DNA from: HKST-UBA178 sp965223815
GTDB taxonomy: Bacteria > Pseudomonadota > Gammaproteobacteria > Chromatiales > Chromatiaceae
Assembly: GCA_965223815.1 (NCBI GenBank)
Contig: OZ245019.1
Location: 1,984,001 to 2,048,000 of the forward strand
Length of the DNA: 64,000 nt
Direction: 5' to 3'
Shown: piece after piece, positions 8,309 to 17,426 of the stretch
How positions within the stretch are numbered: the first letter of the stretch is position 1
How the letters are laid out: each line of letters starts with the position of its first letter
The notes under the pieces: model-generated
Told to the model about the DNA's origin: nothing
The model's database searches: none
What the model saw: the letters and a program-made list of their open reading frames with translations, nothing else
Position numbers and translations under genes: made by a program

Positions 8309-10510
8309 GTGAGCCCAAACCGAAGAATCCTCTTTGTTATCCTGATTTCCACCCTGGCGATAATAACGATTACGCTCGCCGCATTTCTGGTTGATGAATA
8401 CCCAGTCGCTAATCAGCGACTCTTGCTGATATCGATAAGCGTGGCCGTGGCCCTGATCTCAGGGGTGCTTGTGACTATGGTTATACGGCCGTTGTCCAGT
8501 GAGATGAGCGATATTCAGGAGAGGTTCAGTAAATACTATGACATTGGTCTCGTGGGAATTGCCGACACTTCCCTGGAGACCGGTTGGCTGCGATTCAATG
8601 ACCGGCTTTGCGATATGTTGGGCTACTCTCGCGAGGAGCTGGTGAATACCAACTGGGTAGAGCTGACTCATCCAGCGGATTTAGAGGATGAACTATGTGA
8701 ATTCCGCCGGGCATTGAGCGGTGAATCGGATGGTTACACCCGGGAAAAGCGCTTCATTCGAAAAGACGGGACCATTTGCCATGCCATAACCGCATTGCGT
8801 TGTGTGTGGGGCAGTGATGGGAAAGTTGACTACTTCATCACGTTTCTGTTCGACATAGGCCCAAGGAAGGAGGCGGAGGAAGCACTAAGGAAAAGTCAGA
8901 ATGGATTGGCGCGGGCTCAAGAGCTGGCTCATCTGGGCAGCTGGGATTGGGATATCAACGCCAATGAGATTTCCTGGTCGGATGAGACTTATCGCATATT
9001 CAACATGAAGCCCCAGGAGTTCGAGGCAACATACGAAGCAGTTTTACAGTCCGTTCATCCCGAGGATCGACGGACGGAACGGCTGGCAATGGCTCGTGCG
9101 CTACTCAACCCGAAACAGAAATATTCAGTCGAGTATCGGGTGCTGCGCCCAGACGAGTCGGTACGCTATGTCCATCTGTTGGGGGAGATCATCCGTAACG
9201 AATCGGGTGAACCTATCAAAATGGAAGGCTTTATCCAGGATATTACCGACTATAAGCTTATTGAATCCCAGCTTCGGGACTTGAATGCGGAGCTGGAGCA
9301 GCGGGTTAGTGCCCGAACCCTGGATCTAATGAAGGCCAATAAAGCATTGCGCACCGAGATCGCCGAGCGAATCGAAGTCGAAGGAATGTTGCGCGCGCTA
9401 TTCGATAATTCGCCCGACCATATTCTGAGTGTCGATCGTGATGGTGTGGTCCAATTTCACAATAGCCATCCAGAAGACCATTTTCCCGCGTTGTCTCAAG
9501 GGCATAAACTTGAGGAGCTTATGCCCGCCAATGTTTACCATCTATGTCAGAAACGGCTGGAACAGGTGTATACCACCAACAAGGCAACCAGCCTGCAAAT
9601 GGCTTGGGAGCACGATAGTTGGTGGGAGGTACGGCTGGCTCCCATCCATCGAGAGAATAAGGCCCACGCCGTCATGATGGTATTTACCGATATTACCGAG
9701 AAAAGAACCCTTCAGGTGCAGGCTATTCACAATGCGCGTTTGGCCTCTTTGGGCGTATTGGCAGCCAGCGTCGCTCACGAGATCAACAATCCCAACAATG
9801 CGATCGGTTTTTCCTGCTCATCCCTTGGCAACTTTTGGAACGATACTGTTCCGATCCTGGAGCGTTACCGGCAGGAGCAAGGAGATTTTGAATTGGGCGG
9901 AATGCCGTTGGACGAAGCACTGGATACGGTTCCCCGGCTTATCTCCGGGGTTGGTAAAAACGTTACCCGAGTCAATACCATTGTACAAAATCTAAAGCAC
10001 ATGGGGCGTCAGGATGAGGGGGAACTGGAGCAGGAGTTGAACCTGCTTGACTTGCTGCGCTCGGCGGTATCGATACTTAACGCCCAAATCCGCAAGCATA
10101 CCGACCATTTTGAGATGACATGCAGCGCTGAACCTATCGTTGTTCAGGGCAATGCCCAACAGTTGGAGCAGGTCTTTATCAATCTGATTCAGAATGGATT
10201 GCAGGCACTGTCTGATCGAGAAAAGAGCCTGGAGATCAGCGTTCAGGTCGACCCGAGCGAAGAGCAGGTATGCATCAGAATATGCGATCAAGGGGAGGGT
10301 ATACCGCAGGAGCTTATCGACAGTATCACTACACCGTTTTTTACCACCAAAGGAAAAACCGGAGGTATGGGCCTGGGTCTCTCGATTACCGATACCATCG
10401 TCAAGAATCATAAAGGCCGGTTGATATTCGAGTCTCAGCCACAGATAGGCACTGTCGCGACAGTTCAGTTGCCTGTTCACAAGAACTCAGGAAGCGAGGC
10501 GGTTTCATGA
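8309..10510 (+). CDS. PAS sensor histidine kinase (NtrB-like)
   Basis: 733-aa membrane kinase. Two hydrophobic helices lie near residues 8-28 and 38-60. They are followed by three PAS-type domains (about 70-200, 205-330 and 365-470), with a short coiled coil between the second and third. The HisKA domain has phospho-acceptor His490 in VAHEINNPNNAIGF. The ATPase domain has NLIQNGLQAL (N box), DQGEGIP (G1) and GGMGLGLS (G2). The start is GTG with AGGGAGG upstream. It overlaps the response regulator by 4 bases, so the two form a pair. The signal is unknown; its location after the mch operon suggests, but does not show, control of that carbon route. Confidence 0.85.
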   Translation: MSPNRRILFVILISTLAIITITLAAFLVDEYPVANQRLLLISISVAVALISGVLVTMVIRPLSSEMSDIQERFSKYYDIGLVGIADTSLETGWLRFNDRLCDMLGYSREELVNTNWVELTHPADLEDELCEFRRALSGESDGYTREKRFIRKDGTICHAITALRCVWGSDGKVDYFITFLFDIGPRKEAEEALRKSQNGLARAQELAHLGSWDWDINANEISWSDETYRIFNMKPQEFEATYEAVLQSVHPEDRRTERLAMARALLNPKQKYSVEYRVLRPDESVRYVHLLGEIIRNESGEPIKMEGFIQDITDYKLIESQLRDLNAELEQRVSARTLDLMKANKALRTEIAERIEVEGMLRALFDNSPDHILSVDRDGVVQFHNSHPEDHFPALSQGHKLEELMPANVYHLCQKRLEQVYTTNKATSLQMAWEHDSWWEVRLAPIHRENKAHAVMMVFTDITEKRTLQVQAIHNARLASLGVLAASVAHEINNPNNAIGFSCSSLGNFWNDTVPILERYRQEQGDFELGGMPLDEALDTVPRLISGVGKNVTRVNTIVQNLKHMGRQDEGELEQELNLLDLLRSAVSILNAQIRKHTDHFEMTCSAEPIVVQGNAQQLEQVFINLIQNGLQALSDREKSLEISVQVDPSEEQVCIRICDQGEGIPQELIDSITTPFFTTKGKTGGMGLGLSITDTIVKNHKGRLIFESQPQIGTVATVQLPVHKNSGSEAVS

Positions 10511-11919
10511 AGACAGGCGCGCGGGCTATTCCCCCCGTGGTTCTGGTGGACGACGAGGAGGAGTTATTGTTCACATCCGGTGTACTGTTGAGAAACCACG
10601 GTATCGGCCCTGTGGTAACCATTCAGGACAGTAGACGACTGATGGACTTTCTGGATGAAAACGGCGCCTCTCTTATATTGCTCGACCTGATCATGCCGAA
10701 TTTGACGGGACAGGACTTGCTTCCGGAAATTCAACGAAGGTTTCCCCATGTACCGGTGGTCATTATGACAGCGGTTGAGGAACTCGATACCGCGGTCGAG
10801 TGCATGAAACTGGGAGCCTTTGACTACCTTGTTAAACCCGTGGAAGAGAATCGCTTTATCTCCTGTATTCGCCATGGAATCGAACGCCAGGGAATGCAGA
10901 AAGAGATTCAAAAGCTAAAACGACACCTGCTTGTCGACCACCTGGATCATGGCGAAGCTTTCTCCAAGATCATTACCCAAAGCGCAAAAATGAAAGCGCT
11001 ATTCAAATATATTGAAGCGGTAGCAGACTCTGAAGAACCGATCTTGGTGATGGGGGAGACCGGTGTCGGTAAGGAGCTATTGGTCGAGGCTATACACAAT
11101 GCGAGTGGACGCAACGGAAAATTGGTTGCGGTCAATGTTGCCGGCATAGATGACAGCATGTTTTCCGATACCCTGTTCGGCCACCAAAAGGGGGCCTACT
11201 CCGGTGCCGACAGCCAGCGGGAGGGAATGATTGCTCAAGCCGTGGGGGGCACTCTGTTTCTGGACGAGATTGGTGACTTGGGAAAAGGGTCTCAAGTAAA
11301 ACTTCTGCGATTGCTGCAGGAGCGAAAATACTATCCTCTGGGTTCGGATATCGCCAAGAAGACAGACGCACGCATTGTCTGCGCAACTCACAGAGATCTG
11401 CACCGGTCGATGATAGAGGGCTCTTTTCGTGCCGATTTGTTCTATCGCTTGTCCGCCCACCAAATCTCTGCTCCCCCACTCAGGGAACGCAAGGAAGATA
11501 TTCAGCTGCTTTTCAACCACTTCCTTGCGGAGGGAGCTACTGCGAAAGGATCCGCAATTCCCACGCCTTCTCCGGAACTCTACAACCTGCTGAGAACCTA
11601 TCAGTTTCCAGGTAATGTTCGCGAGCTGAAAGCAATGGTCACAGATGCTTTGGCGCAACATGAGTCAGGCATGCTTTCCAACAAGGTGTTCAGAAGATAT
11701 ATATTCCAGCGATCAAACAGTATACCGAGCGAGTCGCCGGCACAAGAGATGGCTAGAAACGACTTTCGCAGCTTTGAAGACCCTCTGCCCACCATTCAAG
11801 CTGCAACCGGGATGCTGATAGAAGAGGCCATGCGGCGGGCGGGCGGCAACCAGGGTATTGCCGCCGCCTTGCTGGGTATCACCAGGCAAACCCTCAACAG
11901 ACGCTTGCGAGGGAGGTAG
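10507..11919 (+). CDS. NtrC-family sigma-54 activating response regulator
   Basis: 470 aa in three domains: receiver (about 10-125, phospho-acceptor Asp60 in LLDLIMPN), AAA+ sigma-54 interaction domain (Walker A GETGVGKE, Walker B LFLDEIGD), and C-terminal Fis-type helix-turn-helix. The sigma-54 contact loop reads GAYSGA rather than the usual GAFTGA, so the normally invariant threonine is serine. It overlaps the upstream kinase by 4 bases. Targets should have sigma-54 promoters; I found no convincing one in the adjacent intergenic regions. Confidence 0.85.
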   Translation: MKTGARAIPPVVLVDDEEELLFTSGVLLRNHGIGPVVTIQDSRRLMDFLDENGASLILLDLIMPNLTGQDLLPEIQRRFPHVPVVIMTAVEELDTAVECMKLGAFDYLVKPVEENRFISCIRHGIERQGMQKEIQKLKRHLLVDHLDHGEAFSKIITQSAKMKALFKYIEAVADSEEPILVMGETGVGKELLVEAIHNASGRNGKLVAVNVAGIDDSMFSDTLFGHQKGAYSGADSQREGMIAQAVGGTLFLDEIGDLGKGSQVKLLRLLQERKYYPLGSDIAKKTDARIVCATHRDLHRSMIEGSFRADLFYRLSAHQISAPPLRERKEDIQLLFNHFLAEGATAKGSAIPTPSPELYNLLRTYQFPGNVRELKAMVTDALAQHESGMLSNKVFRRYIFQRSNSIPSESPAQEMARNDFRSFEDPLPTIQAATGMLIEEAMRRAGGNQGIAAALLGITRQTLNRRLRGR

Positions 11920-11997
11920 TGGGGAGTGTTTTCTCTTGGTGTAGTGCTAGTGCTCTTCGGATAGAGCCGTAGCTGCCAGGCTAGCGTATTCCAAATT

Positions 11998-12030
11998 GAT
12001 TGGATTTCAAGTAAGCCCTGGAAATCAATC
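11998..12030. terminator. Imperfect stem-loop between convergent genes
   Basis: GATTGGATTTC at 11998-12008 pairs with GAAATCAATC at 12021-12030, with one bulged G. It lies between the response regulator (plus) and the bacterioferritin gene (minus). It could serve as a bidirectional terminator, but no T-run is present. Confidence 0.25.
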
Positions 12031-12116
12031 CTACCAACCAGAGCAGAAAACCCGCTCATCGAGCCGTGTAAGGATTCGTTAGCCGGGCCGCAGACGGGAT
12101 AGCGTTAGATTCCCAA

Positions 12117-12584
12117 CTACATCTGGGATTGCAAATAGTTCTGTAATCCCATTTTACCTATCAATCCCAGCTGTTGCTCCAACCAGTAGGCGTGGTCCTC
12201 TTCGGTTTCGGCCAGCAGTTTCAGCAGGATGTCGCGTGTCTGGTAATCCTGTTCCTTCTCGCACACAGAGATCGCCTCTTTTAAATCAGCGACGACCTGA
12301 TACTCAACTTTGAGATCGTTTTTCAACATGGAAGGTACGTCTTTGCCGATATGCAGCCCATCCTGCTCAGAGAGGTCCGGAGTGCCCTCCAGAAAAAGGA
12401 TTCGCTTGATGAGGGCGTCGGAATGAAGTGTCTCATCCTCCATTTCATGGCTGATTCGTTCGTAAAGTTTTGTCAGGCCCCAATCTTCGAACATCCGGGA
12501 GTGGGTGAAGTACTGATCCCTTGCCGCCAATTCCCCTTTGAGCAACTTCTGTAACTGAGCGATAACTTTCTTCTTGCCTTTCAT
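12117..12584 (-). CDS. bfr: Bacterioferritin, ferroxidase-type subunit
   Basis: 155-aa four-helix bacterioferritin. Ferroxidase ligands are present: Glu18, Glu51, His54, Glu94, and Glu128/His131 (E. coli Glu127/His130, shifted by one residue). The haem-ligand position Met52 is Thr52, so this subunit should not bind the inter-subunit haem through methionine. It is second in a two-gene minus-strand operon, 36 bases after the haem-type subunit. The pair resembles the BfrA/BfrB division known in Neisseria and Magnetospirillum. AGGAG precedes the start. Confidence 0.88.
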   Translation of the reverse strand: MKGKKKVIAQLQKLLKGELAARDQYFTHSRMFEDWGLTKLYERISHEMEDETLHSDALIKRILFLEGTPDLSEQDGLHIGKDVPSMLKNDLKVEYQVVADLKEAISVCEKEQDYQTRDILLKLLAETEEDHAYWLEQQLGLIGKMGLQNYLQSQM

Positions 12585-12620
12585 TTCTGGATCTCCTGAC
12601 GAAGCTGATAGTATTTGCGG

Positions 12621-13085
12621 CTAGATCTGGGACTGAAGGTAGTTTTCCAGCCCTAAATGTTCGATGAGCCACTGCTGGGTTTCTATCCAATCTATGTGTT
12701 CTTCCGTCTCTCTCAACAGTTCCTCCAGCAGGTCTCTGCTTACATAGTCCTGCAGCCCCTCGCAATCCGAAATGGCGCTCTGCAGCTGTTTGCGAATCGT
12801 GGTTTGCATCTGTAAGTCGCCCTGGAGGCTCTCGGGGGCATCCTCCCCGATAATCAGTTTTCCCAGGTCTTGCAGATTGGGCAGGCCCTCGAGAAAGAGG
12901 ATCCGCTCCATCAATTTATCTGCCAGCTTCATGGCCTTTATGGACTGGCTGTAAGCTCTATTTCCCAAGGCATCCAGGCCCCAGTTCTTCAGCATCTTGG
13001 CGTGCAGAAAAAACTGGTTGATTGCGACCATTTGCGTCTTGAGGGCATTGTTTAGGGGTTTGATCTCGGTCGCCTCAGCCTTCAT
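12621..13085 (-). CDS. bfr: Bacterioferritin, haem-type subunit lacking the ferroxidase centre
   Basis: 154-aa bacterioferritin counted from ATG at 13085, which has GGAG 6-7 bases upstream; a TTG 12 bases earlier is less likely. Met52, the haem axial ligand, is kept. The di-iron ligands are lost: Gln18, Ala51, Leu54, Gln94 and Thr127 replace the usual Glu/Glu/His/Glu/Glu, and only His130 remains. Alone it should not oxidise Fe(II). It probably co-assembles with the ferroxidase subunit encoded just downstream and provides the haem for electron transfer from Bfd during iron release. Confidence 0.85.
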   Translation of the reverse strand: MKAEATEIKPLNNALKTQMVAINQFFLHAKMLKNWGLDALGNRAYSQSIKAMKLADKLMERILFLEGLPNLQDLGKLIIGEDAPESLQGDLQMQTTIRKQLQSAISDCEGLQDYVSRDLLEELLRETEEHIDWIETQQWLIEHLGLENYLQSQI

Positions 13086-13241
13086 AAAGATCTCCAATGT
13101 GTAGGTGTTCTGTAGCTATAGTTCAACTTTAAGGTCTGCTTCTTAGGGTGGTGGGCGCGCTCATCTCGCAGTGTGCAGAGTACAGCTTAACAGCCTTGTT
13201 TTCTCCCATTATTTCTGAAATGTTATTTCTTCAATTACTAT

Positions 13242-13256
13242 TGCGAATCATACTCA
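13242..13256. promoter_or_regulatory. Fur-box-like palindrome between bfr and bfd
   Basis: The 15-mer TGCGAATCATACTCA matches the Fur consensus TGAGAATNATTCTCA at all but two specified positions. It sits 46 bases before the bfd start and 156 bases before the bfr start on the other strand. Fur repression of bfd is well known in enterobacteria, so this is the likely iron switch here. Confidence 0.5.
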
Positions 13257-13302
13257 ATAGCATTAAAGTCGGGTGCTGTGAGAGTTTCGAGAGGCCGTTG
13301 TT

Positions 13303-13509
13303 ATGTACGTGTGTGTTTGTAATGCTGTCACCGAGAGGGATATCCGCAATGCTGCCGAACAGGGAGCGCGCACTCTCAGGTCGTTGAACTTGCAACTTGG
13401 GGTCGCTGCCGACTGTGGCCGGTGCGCGCGCTGTGCCAGGCAGGTGTTGAAAGATCACCTCTCTCGCCGCAGCTCGGTTAAATCGGTTCTGGCCCTGGCA
13501 GGAATCTGA
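13303..13509 (+). CDS. bfd: Bacterioferritin-associated ferredoxin
   Basis: 68-aa [2Fe-2S] protein of the BFD-like domain family. Its four cysteine ligands are Cys4, Cys6, Cys38 and Cys41 (C-x-C, 31 residues, C-x2-C). In other bacteria Bfd docks at the haem of bacterioferritin and passes electrons to release stored iron. It is divergent from the two bfr genes and has a Fur-like box upstream. GAGAGG lies about 8 bases before ATG. Confidence 0.9.
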   Translation: MYVCVCNAVTERDIRNAAEQGARTLRSLNLQLGVAADCGRCARCARQVLKDHLSRRSSVKSVLALAGI

Positions 13510-13979
13510 GGCATCGAGATGGTATACAGGCAATCCAGGCAGCGGCTCTGGCATCTTTCCCGGTGGCGGCGCTATGCAGCGCAAACTGCTGAATGGAGAA
13601 CAAGCACCAGGCGCCAGCGTTGGCGAATGCTGGCGGACCAGTTACGTCCTGTTCCCAAGCCCTGATACTCCCCCCGGCCGCCAGATGAGCATAGAGTATT
13701 GGGAACACCCTTTCCGGCGTCCTTTCACCTTAGCGAAGGGGCAGTTAGTAGCAAAAATACCCCACGGGTGTTGTTGATCAGAGCACGACCGTCTCTCTAG
13801 GGCGTATGCAGGCAGCACATCCCTGTGCTGGGGTTTGGTGCCTCAACGGCACTTGGCTAACAGTTTCACCCGGTTCACTGCTGCGACTAGCACCATTCTC
13901 CCCATGTTACATCCGGTTCCTGCGCATAGTTGTCCCAGAGCTATGCCGAAGGCGATACTCCCTCGCAGATGAACGCGGC
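13510..13979. other. Intergenic stretch without a recognised gene
   Basis: Short ORFs occur on both strands, but none has a good start site or a recognisable product. No clear terminator or repeat was seen. It separates bfd from the convergent betaine transporter. Confidence 0.5.
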
Positions 13980-15587
13980 CTACTCCTTGCTAAGTCCCCT
14001 GTAGAGAGCGATACACATGAGTAGCAATATAAGAGCAAACGGCAGGCCTGTCGCCACTGAAGCCGCCTGCAGCGCAACGAGACCGCCGCTCCAAAGCAAC
14101 ACAATCGCGATGGCCCCTTCGAACAGGCACCAGAGGACACGCTGTGTCACCGGCGCGTCTATTTTGCCCCCAGCCGTGATGGTGTCGATTACAAGTGAGC
14201 CGGAATCCGAAGAGGTGACAAAGAAGGTGATCACCAGCACGATGCCGATAAAAGACAACAATCCAGCCAGGGGGAAGCCGCCATCGAACATGGTGAACAT
14301 GGCTTGGGCATAGGCGTTGTTTACCTGCTCTGCGAGCTGGCTGTTGAATACGGTAGTAGTCGCCTCTGGGTTATCGGCGGTCGGGGCTGCTTCGCTGACA
14401 ATGGCATTTTCGAGACTTCCCGCCTCGCTGATGACCTGCTCAACGGCGGAACCACCAAAGGCCGACATCCAGAGAATGGAAACAACTGTCGGGACGATAA
14501 GTACACAGGTTACAAATTCCCTAACCGAGCGGCCCTTGGAGACTCTGGCGATAAACATCCCTACGAAGGGGGACCAGGCAATCCACCACGCCCAGTAAAA
14601 CGTTGTCCAATCATGCAGGAACGCACCGTCTTCACGGCCAATCCAATTACTCAACGGAATTACATTTTTCAAATAGGCACCGGTATTCGTGGCGAATCCA
14701 GTGATGATTTCGACCGTGGGGCCCAGCACTATTACCGCGATCATGAGCACGATCGCCAGAATGATATTGAACTCGCTCAGACGCTTTACGCCTTTGTCCA
14801 GACCAGCGACCACAGAGACGAGTGCAACCGCGGTAATCAGAGTGATCAAAATCGTCTGCACCATGGCATCAAGGGGCATGTCAAATAGGTAGTTCAGGCC
14901 CGCGTTGGCTTGTTGGGCTCCCAACCCCAGTGAAGTCGCCAGACCGAAAATTGTAGCGAATACCGCCAGTGTATCGATGACATGGCCAACCCAGCCCCAA
15001 ACCGCTTCACCGAAAAGGGGATAAAACGCCGAGCGGATAGTGAGCGGCAGTCCACGGTTATAGGTGAAAAAGGCGAGGGCCAGTCCGACCACGGCGTAAA
15101 TCGCCCAGGGGTGGAGGCCCCAGTGAAAAATAGTGGTGGCGAAAGCCATTTCCTTGCTTTCGCTGACCCCTAGGGGCGCATATCCCCAGACACCGGAGGC
15201 ATAGACTACAGGTTCAGCAACACTCCAGAACATCAACCCTATGCCCATACCGGCAGCGAACAGCATGGCGAACCAGGAGAGTGTGCTGTAATCGGGCGTG
15301 GCATCCGGGCCGCCCAATTTGATTTTTCCGAGTGGGCTCACTACCAGAAAAAAGCAGAAGATGACGAATAGATTCGCAGCAATCAAAAAGAACCAATCAA
15401 AGCTGGTGGTGATATTTTTTCTCAATTCACCGAAGAAATCACCGGCGGCATCTCCCGCCATTACCGAACCGATCAGGAAAACCAGAATGACGACTGTAGA
15501 GACCAGGAATACAGGATTGTGTATGTCTAAACCCCACACACGTACATTGTCCTGCCCAACTTCATAGTCTGTTTCAGTATCTTTCAT
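13980..15587 (-). CDS. BCCT-family betaine/choline/carnitine transporter
   Basis: 535-aa inner-membrane carrier with about 12 transmembrane helices. Diagnostic motifs are FAAGMGIGLMFW, whose glycine-rich GMGIG stretch is typical of sodium-coupled members, and WAWWIAWSPFVGMFIARVSKGR, the aromatic substrate box and following loop. Long cytosolic N- and C-terminal osmosensing tails are absent, which suggests nutrient uptake rather than pure osmoprotection. It would bring in the glycine betaine (or similar trimethylammonium compound) used by the one-carbon island starting at fhs, from which it is separated by an IS4 insertion. A purine-rich GGAGAGGA precedes ATG. Confidence 0.88.
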   Translation of the reverse strand: MKDTETDYEVGQDNVRVWGLDIHNPVFLVSTVVILVFLIGSVMAGDAAGDFFGELRKNITTSFDWFFLIAANLFVIFCFFLVVSPLGKIKLGGPDATPDYSTLSWFAMLFAAGMGIGLMFWSVAEPVVYASGVWGYAPLGVSESKEMAFATTIFHWGLHPWAIYAVVGLALAFFTYNRGLPLTIRSAFYPLFGEAVWGWVGHVIDTLAVFATIFGLATSLGLGAQQANAGLNYLFDMPLDAMVQTILITLITAVALVSVVAGLDKGVKRLSEFNIILAIVLMIAVIVLGPTVEIITGFATNTGAYLKNVIPLSNWIGREDGAFLHDWTTFYWAWWIAWSPFVGMFIARVSKGRSVREFVTCVLIVPTVVSILWMSAFGGSAVEQVISEAGSLENAIVSEAAPTADNPEATTTVFNSQLAEQVNNAYAQAMFTMFDGGFPLAGLLSFIGIVLVITFFVTSSDSGSLVIDTITAGGKIDAPVTQRVLWCLFEGAIAIVLLWSGGLVALQAASVATGLPFALILLLMCIALYRGLSKE

Positions 15588-15859
15588 ATCCTCTCCTCGA
15601 GCGGCATCATGTCGTTGTAATTGATATCGGACCGGATCTTATGCCCGGTTGAGCTGTTGTCCGTTTTCCTCCAACTAAAGAGTAGATGACCTCCGCAGGA
15701 AGTCTAGGACAGGCTGCTTCCGCTTTTTTGAAAAATCCAGATCATTGATTCTACTTGGTTTTGTGATCTGAAAGCGGATGCCGAAATCTATCTGGTCCAA
15801 ACTTGAAATGATCGGCGAATCTTTGTTCAGCCAATTTAGAATACTATGTGGATCACTAG

Positions 15860-17180
15860 TGTCCGGAAAAACCAGACTCACTTATCCATAACTCACTGTC
15901 AGTAAAACGATAATATGCCTTTTTTACCTGTCACCGACTTGAACCGGTTCCCAGCCCTGAGTCAGGCTTTAGCCCGATATCCCGGGTTGGAGCGATCAGT
16001 CGATGTACACAGGCAAACTTGTTTTTGCGCAGGCGATGGATCATCTGCCTATGCATACCTTCCGACGTTGCATTCAACGCTACGACGGCAACCGACACGT
16101 AAAAAGATTCAGTTGCCAGGACCAGTATCGTTGCATGGCATTTGCACAGCTTACCTATCGAGACAGCCTACGCGATATCGAAGCCTGCCTAAAAGCCCAG
16201 AGCAACAAGCTCTACCATATGGGCATTCGCTCCAAAGTGTCCCGCAGCACTCTGGCCGACGCCAACGAAAAACGCGATTGGCGCATCTATGCCGATTTCG
16301 CTCAGTCACTGATTCAAACAGCTCGGCGACTTTACACAGACGAAAACCTTGGGCTCGAACTCGACAACACGATCTACGCGCTCGACGCCACTACAATCAA
16401 TCTCTGCCTCTCTGTTTTTCCATGGGCACATTTCCGGCAGACCAAAGCAGCAATCAAACTGCATACACTGCTCGACCTGCGTGGCAATATCCCATCGTTT
16501 ATCCATATCTCCGATGGCAAGCTCCACGACGTCAACGTACTCGACCTGCTTTTGCCAGAGCCTGGTGCATTCTATGTCATGGACCGAGGCTATCTAGACT
16601 TCGAACGGCTGTATCATTTGGAGCAAGACTCCGCCTTCTTCGTCATTCGCGCAAAGTCCAATCTTCAGTGCCGCCGAATCTATTCGCACGTAGTAGACAA
16701 GACTTCCGGCCTACGTTGCGACCAGACAGTAGTGCTCACCGGTTTCTATACCGCTCAGCACTATCCCGACAAACTTCGCCGGATCAAGTATTACGATGCC
16801 CAAACCGAAAAGCAGTTTGTCTTCCTGACCAACAACTTCAGCCTGCCGGCATTGACAATCACAGAACTCTATCGGTACCGCTGGCAGGTGGAACTGTTTT
16901 TCAAATGGATAAAACAGCACCTACGCATCAAATCGTTTTTCGGTACCTCGGAAAACGCCGTCAAGACCCAGGTCTGGATCGCCGTATCCGTATATGTACT
17001 CGTCGCTATCATCAAAAAGCGACTCAATATCAAAGCCAGCCTCTATTCAGTTCTACAGATTTTGAGCCTGACTGTTTTCGAAACAACTCCTATGAATCAG
17101 TTGCTTACCGGATGTGAACAGAACATGAAAAACCACGAATCAAATAACCAACTGAATCTATTCGATTAATTTTCCGGACA
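15860..17180 (+). mobile_element. IS4-family insertion sequence, 1321 bp
   Basis: The ends are the 11-bp inverted repeat TGTCCGGAAAA at 15860-15870 and its complement at 17170-17180. It is flanked by a direct CTAG on each side (15856-15859 and 17181-17184), read as a 4-bp target duplication. One intact transposase gene fills most of the element. Perfect ends and an undamaged gene suggest recent insertion. Confidence 0.85.
16003..17169 (+). CDS. IS4-family DDE transposase
   Basis: 388-aa transposase with an N-terminal DUF4372-like segment (GNRHVKRFSCQDQ, AQLTYRDSLRDIE) and a DDE core. First Asp is in YALDATTINL, second in YVMDRGYLDF, and the Glu is in the YREK signature YRYRWQVELFFKWIK. The gene is full length and uninterrupted. 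A 400-codon ORF in another frame over the same bases is a shadow. Confidence 0.9.
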   Translation: MYTGKLVFAQAMDHLPMHTFRRCIQRYDGNRHVKRFSCQDQYRCMAFAQLTYRDSLRDIEACLKAQSNKLYHMGIRSKVSRSTLADANEKRDWRIYADFAQSLIQTARRLYTDENLGLELDNTIYALDATTINLCLSVFPWAHFRQTKAAIKLHTLLDLRGNIPSFIHISDGKLHDVNVLDLLLPEPGAFYVMDRGYLDFERLYHLEQDSAFFVIRAKSNLQCRRIYSHVVDKTSGLRCDQTVVLTGFYTAQHYPDKLRRIKYYDAQTEKQFVFLTNNFSLPALTITELYRYRWQVELFFKWIKQHLRIKSFFGTSENAVKTQVWIAVSVYVLVAIIKKRLNIKASLYSVLQILSLTVFETTPMNQLLTGCEQNMKNHESNNQLNLFD

Positions 17181-17426
17181 CTAGTGTATGTGGATAGTAA
17201 GTTAATGCCATCCGGAATGCGACCTGCATGAGGTGGGAATACGACCTGACCCCATTTGGCAGTGCAATTTGCAGACGTCATCGAAGCTATTTTGGGGAGG
17301 GAGACAACATGATGTCGTTATTAGATACACCGGTGTCGCCCGGTAGATGTTTCTAAGCAGCTCTTTAATCCAATATCACAGTCAGAGAAGTTCAATGCCC
17401 GCTTTTTAGTTTAGGAGTTTTAGTTT

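Larger units (their letters stand above)
15675..17281 (-). pseudogene. Small minus-strand ORF split by the IS4 element
   Basis: If the IS (15860-17180) and one CTAG copy are removed, bases 17281-17185 join 15859-15675 in one open frame of 94 codons, starting at ATG 17281. The N-terminal part includes KWGQVVFPPHAGR and the C-terminal part FSKKRKQPVLDFLRR. The family is not recognised and the start lacks a clear ribosome-binding site, so it may be a chance frame. The coordinates span the inserted element. Confidence 0.3.

Noticed and set aside
14304..14888. 194-codon plus-strand ORF opposite the BCCT gene
   Set aside because: It is an antisense shadow of a well-conserved transporter.
15915..17117. 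400-codon ORF over the IS4 transposase in another frame
   Set aside because: It reads as low-similarity basic sequence, while the overlapping frame has a full DDE transposase with YREK motif.
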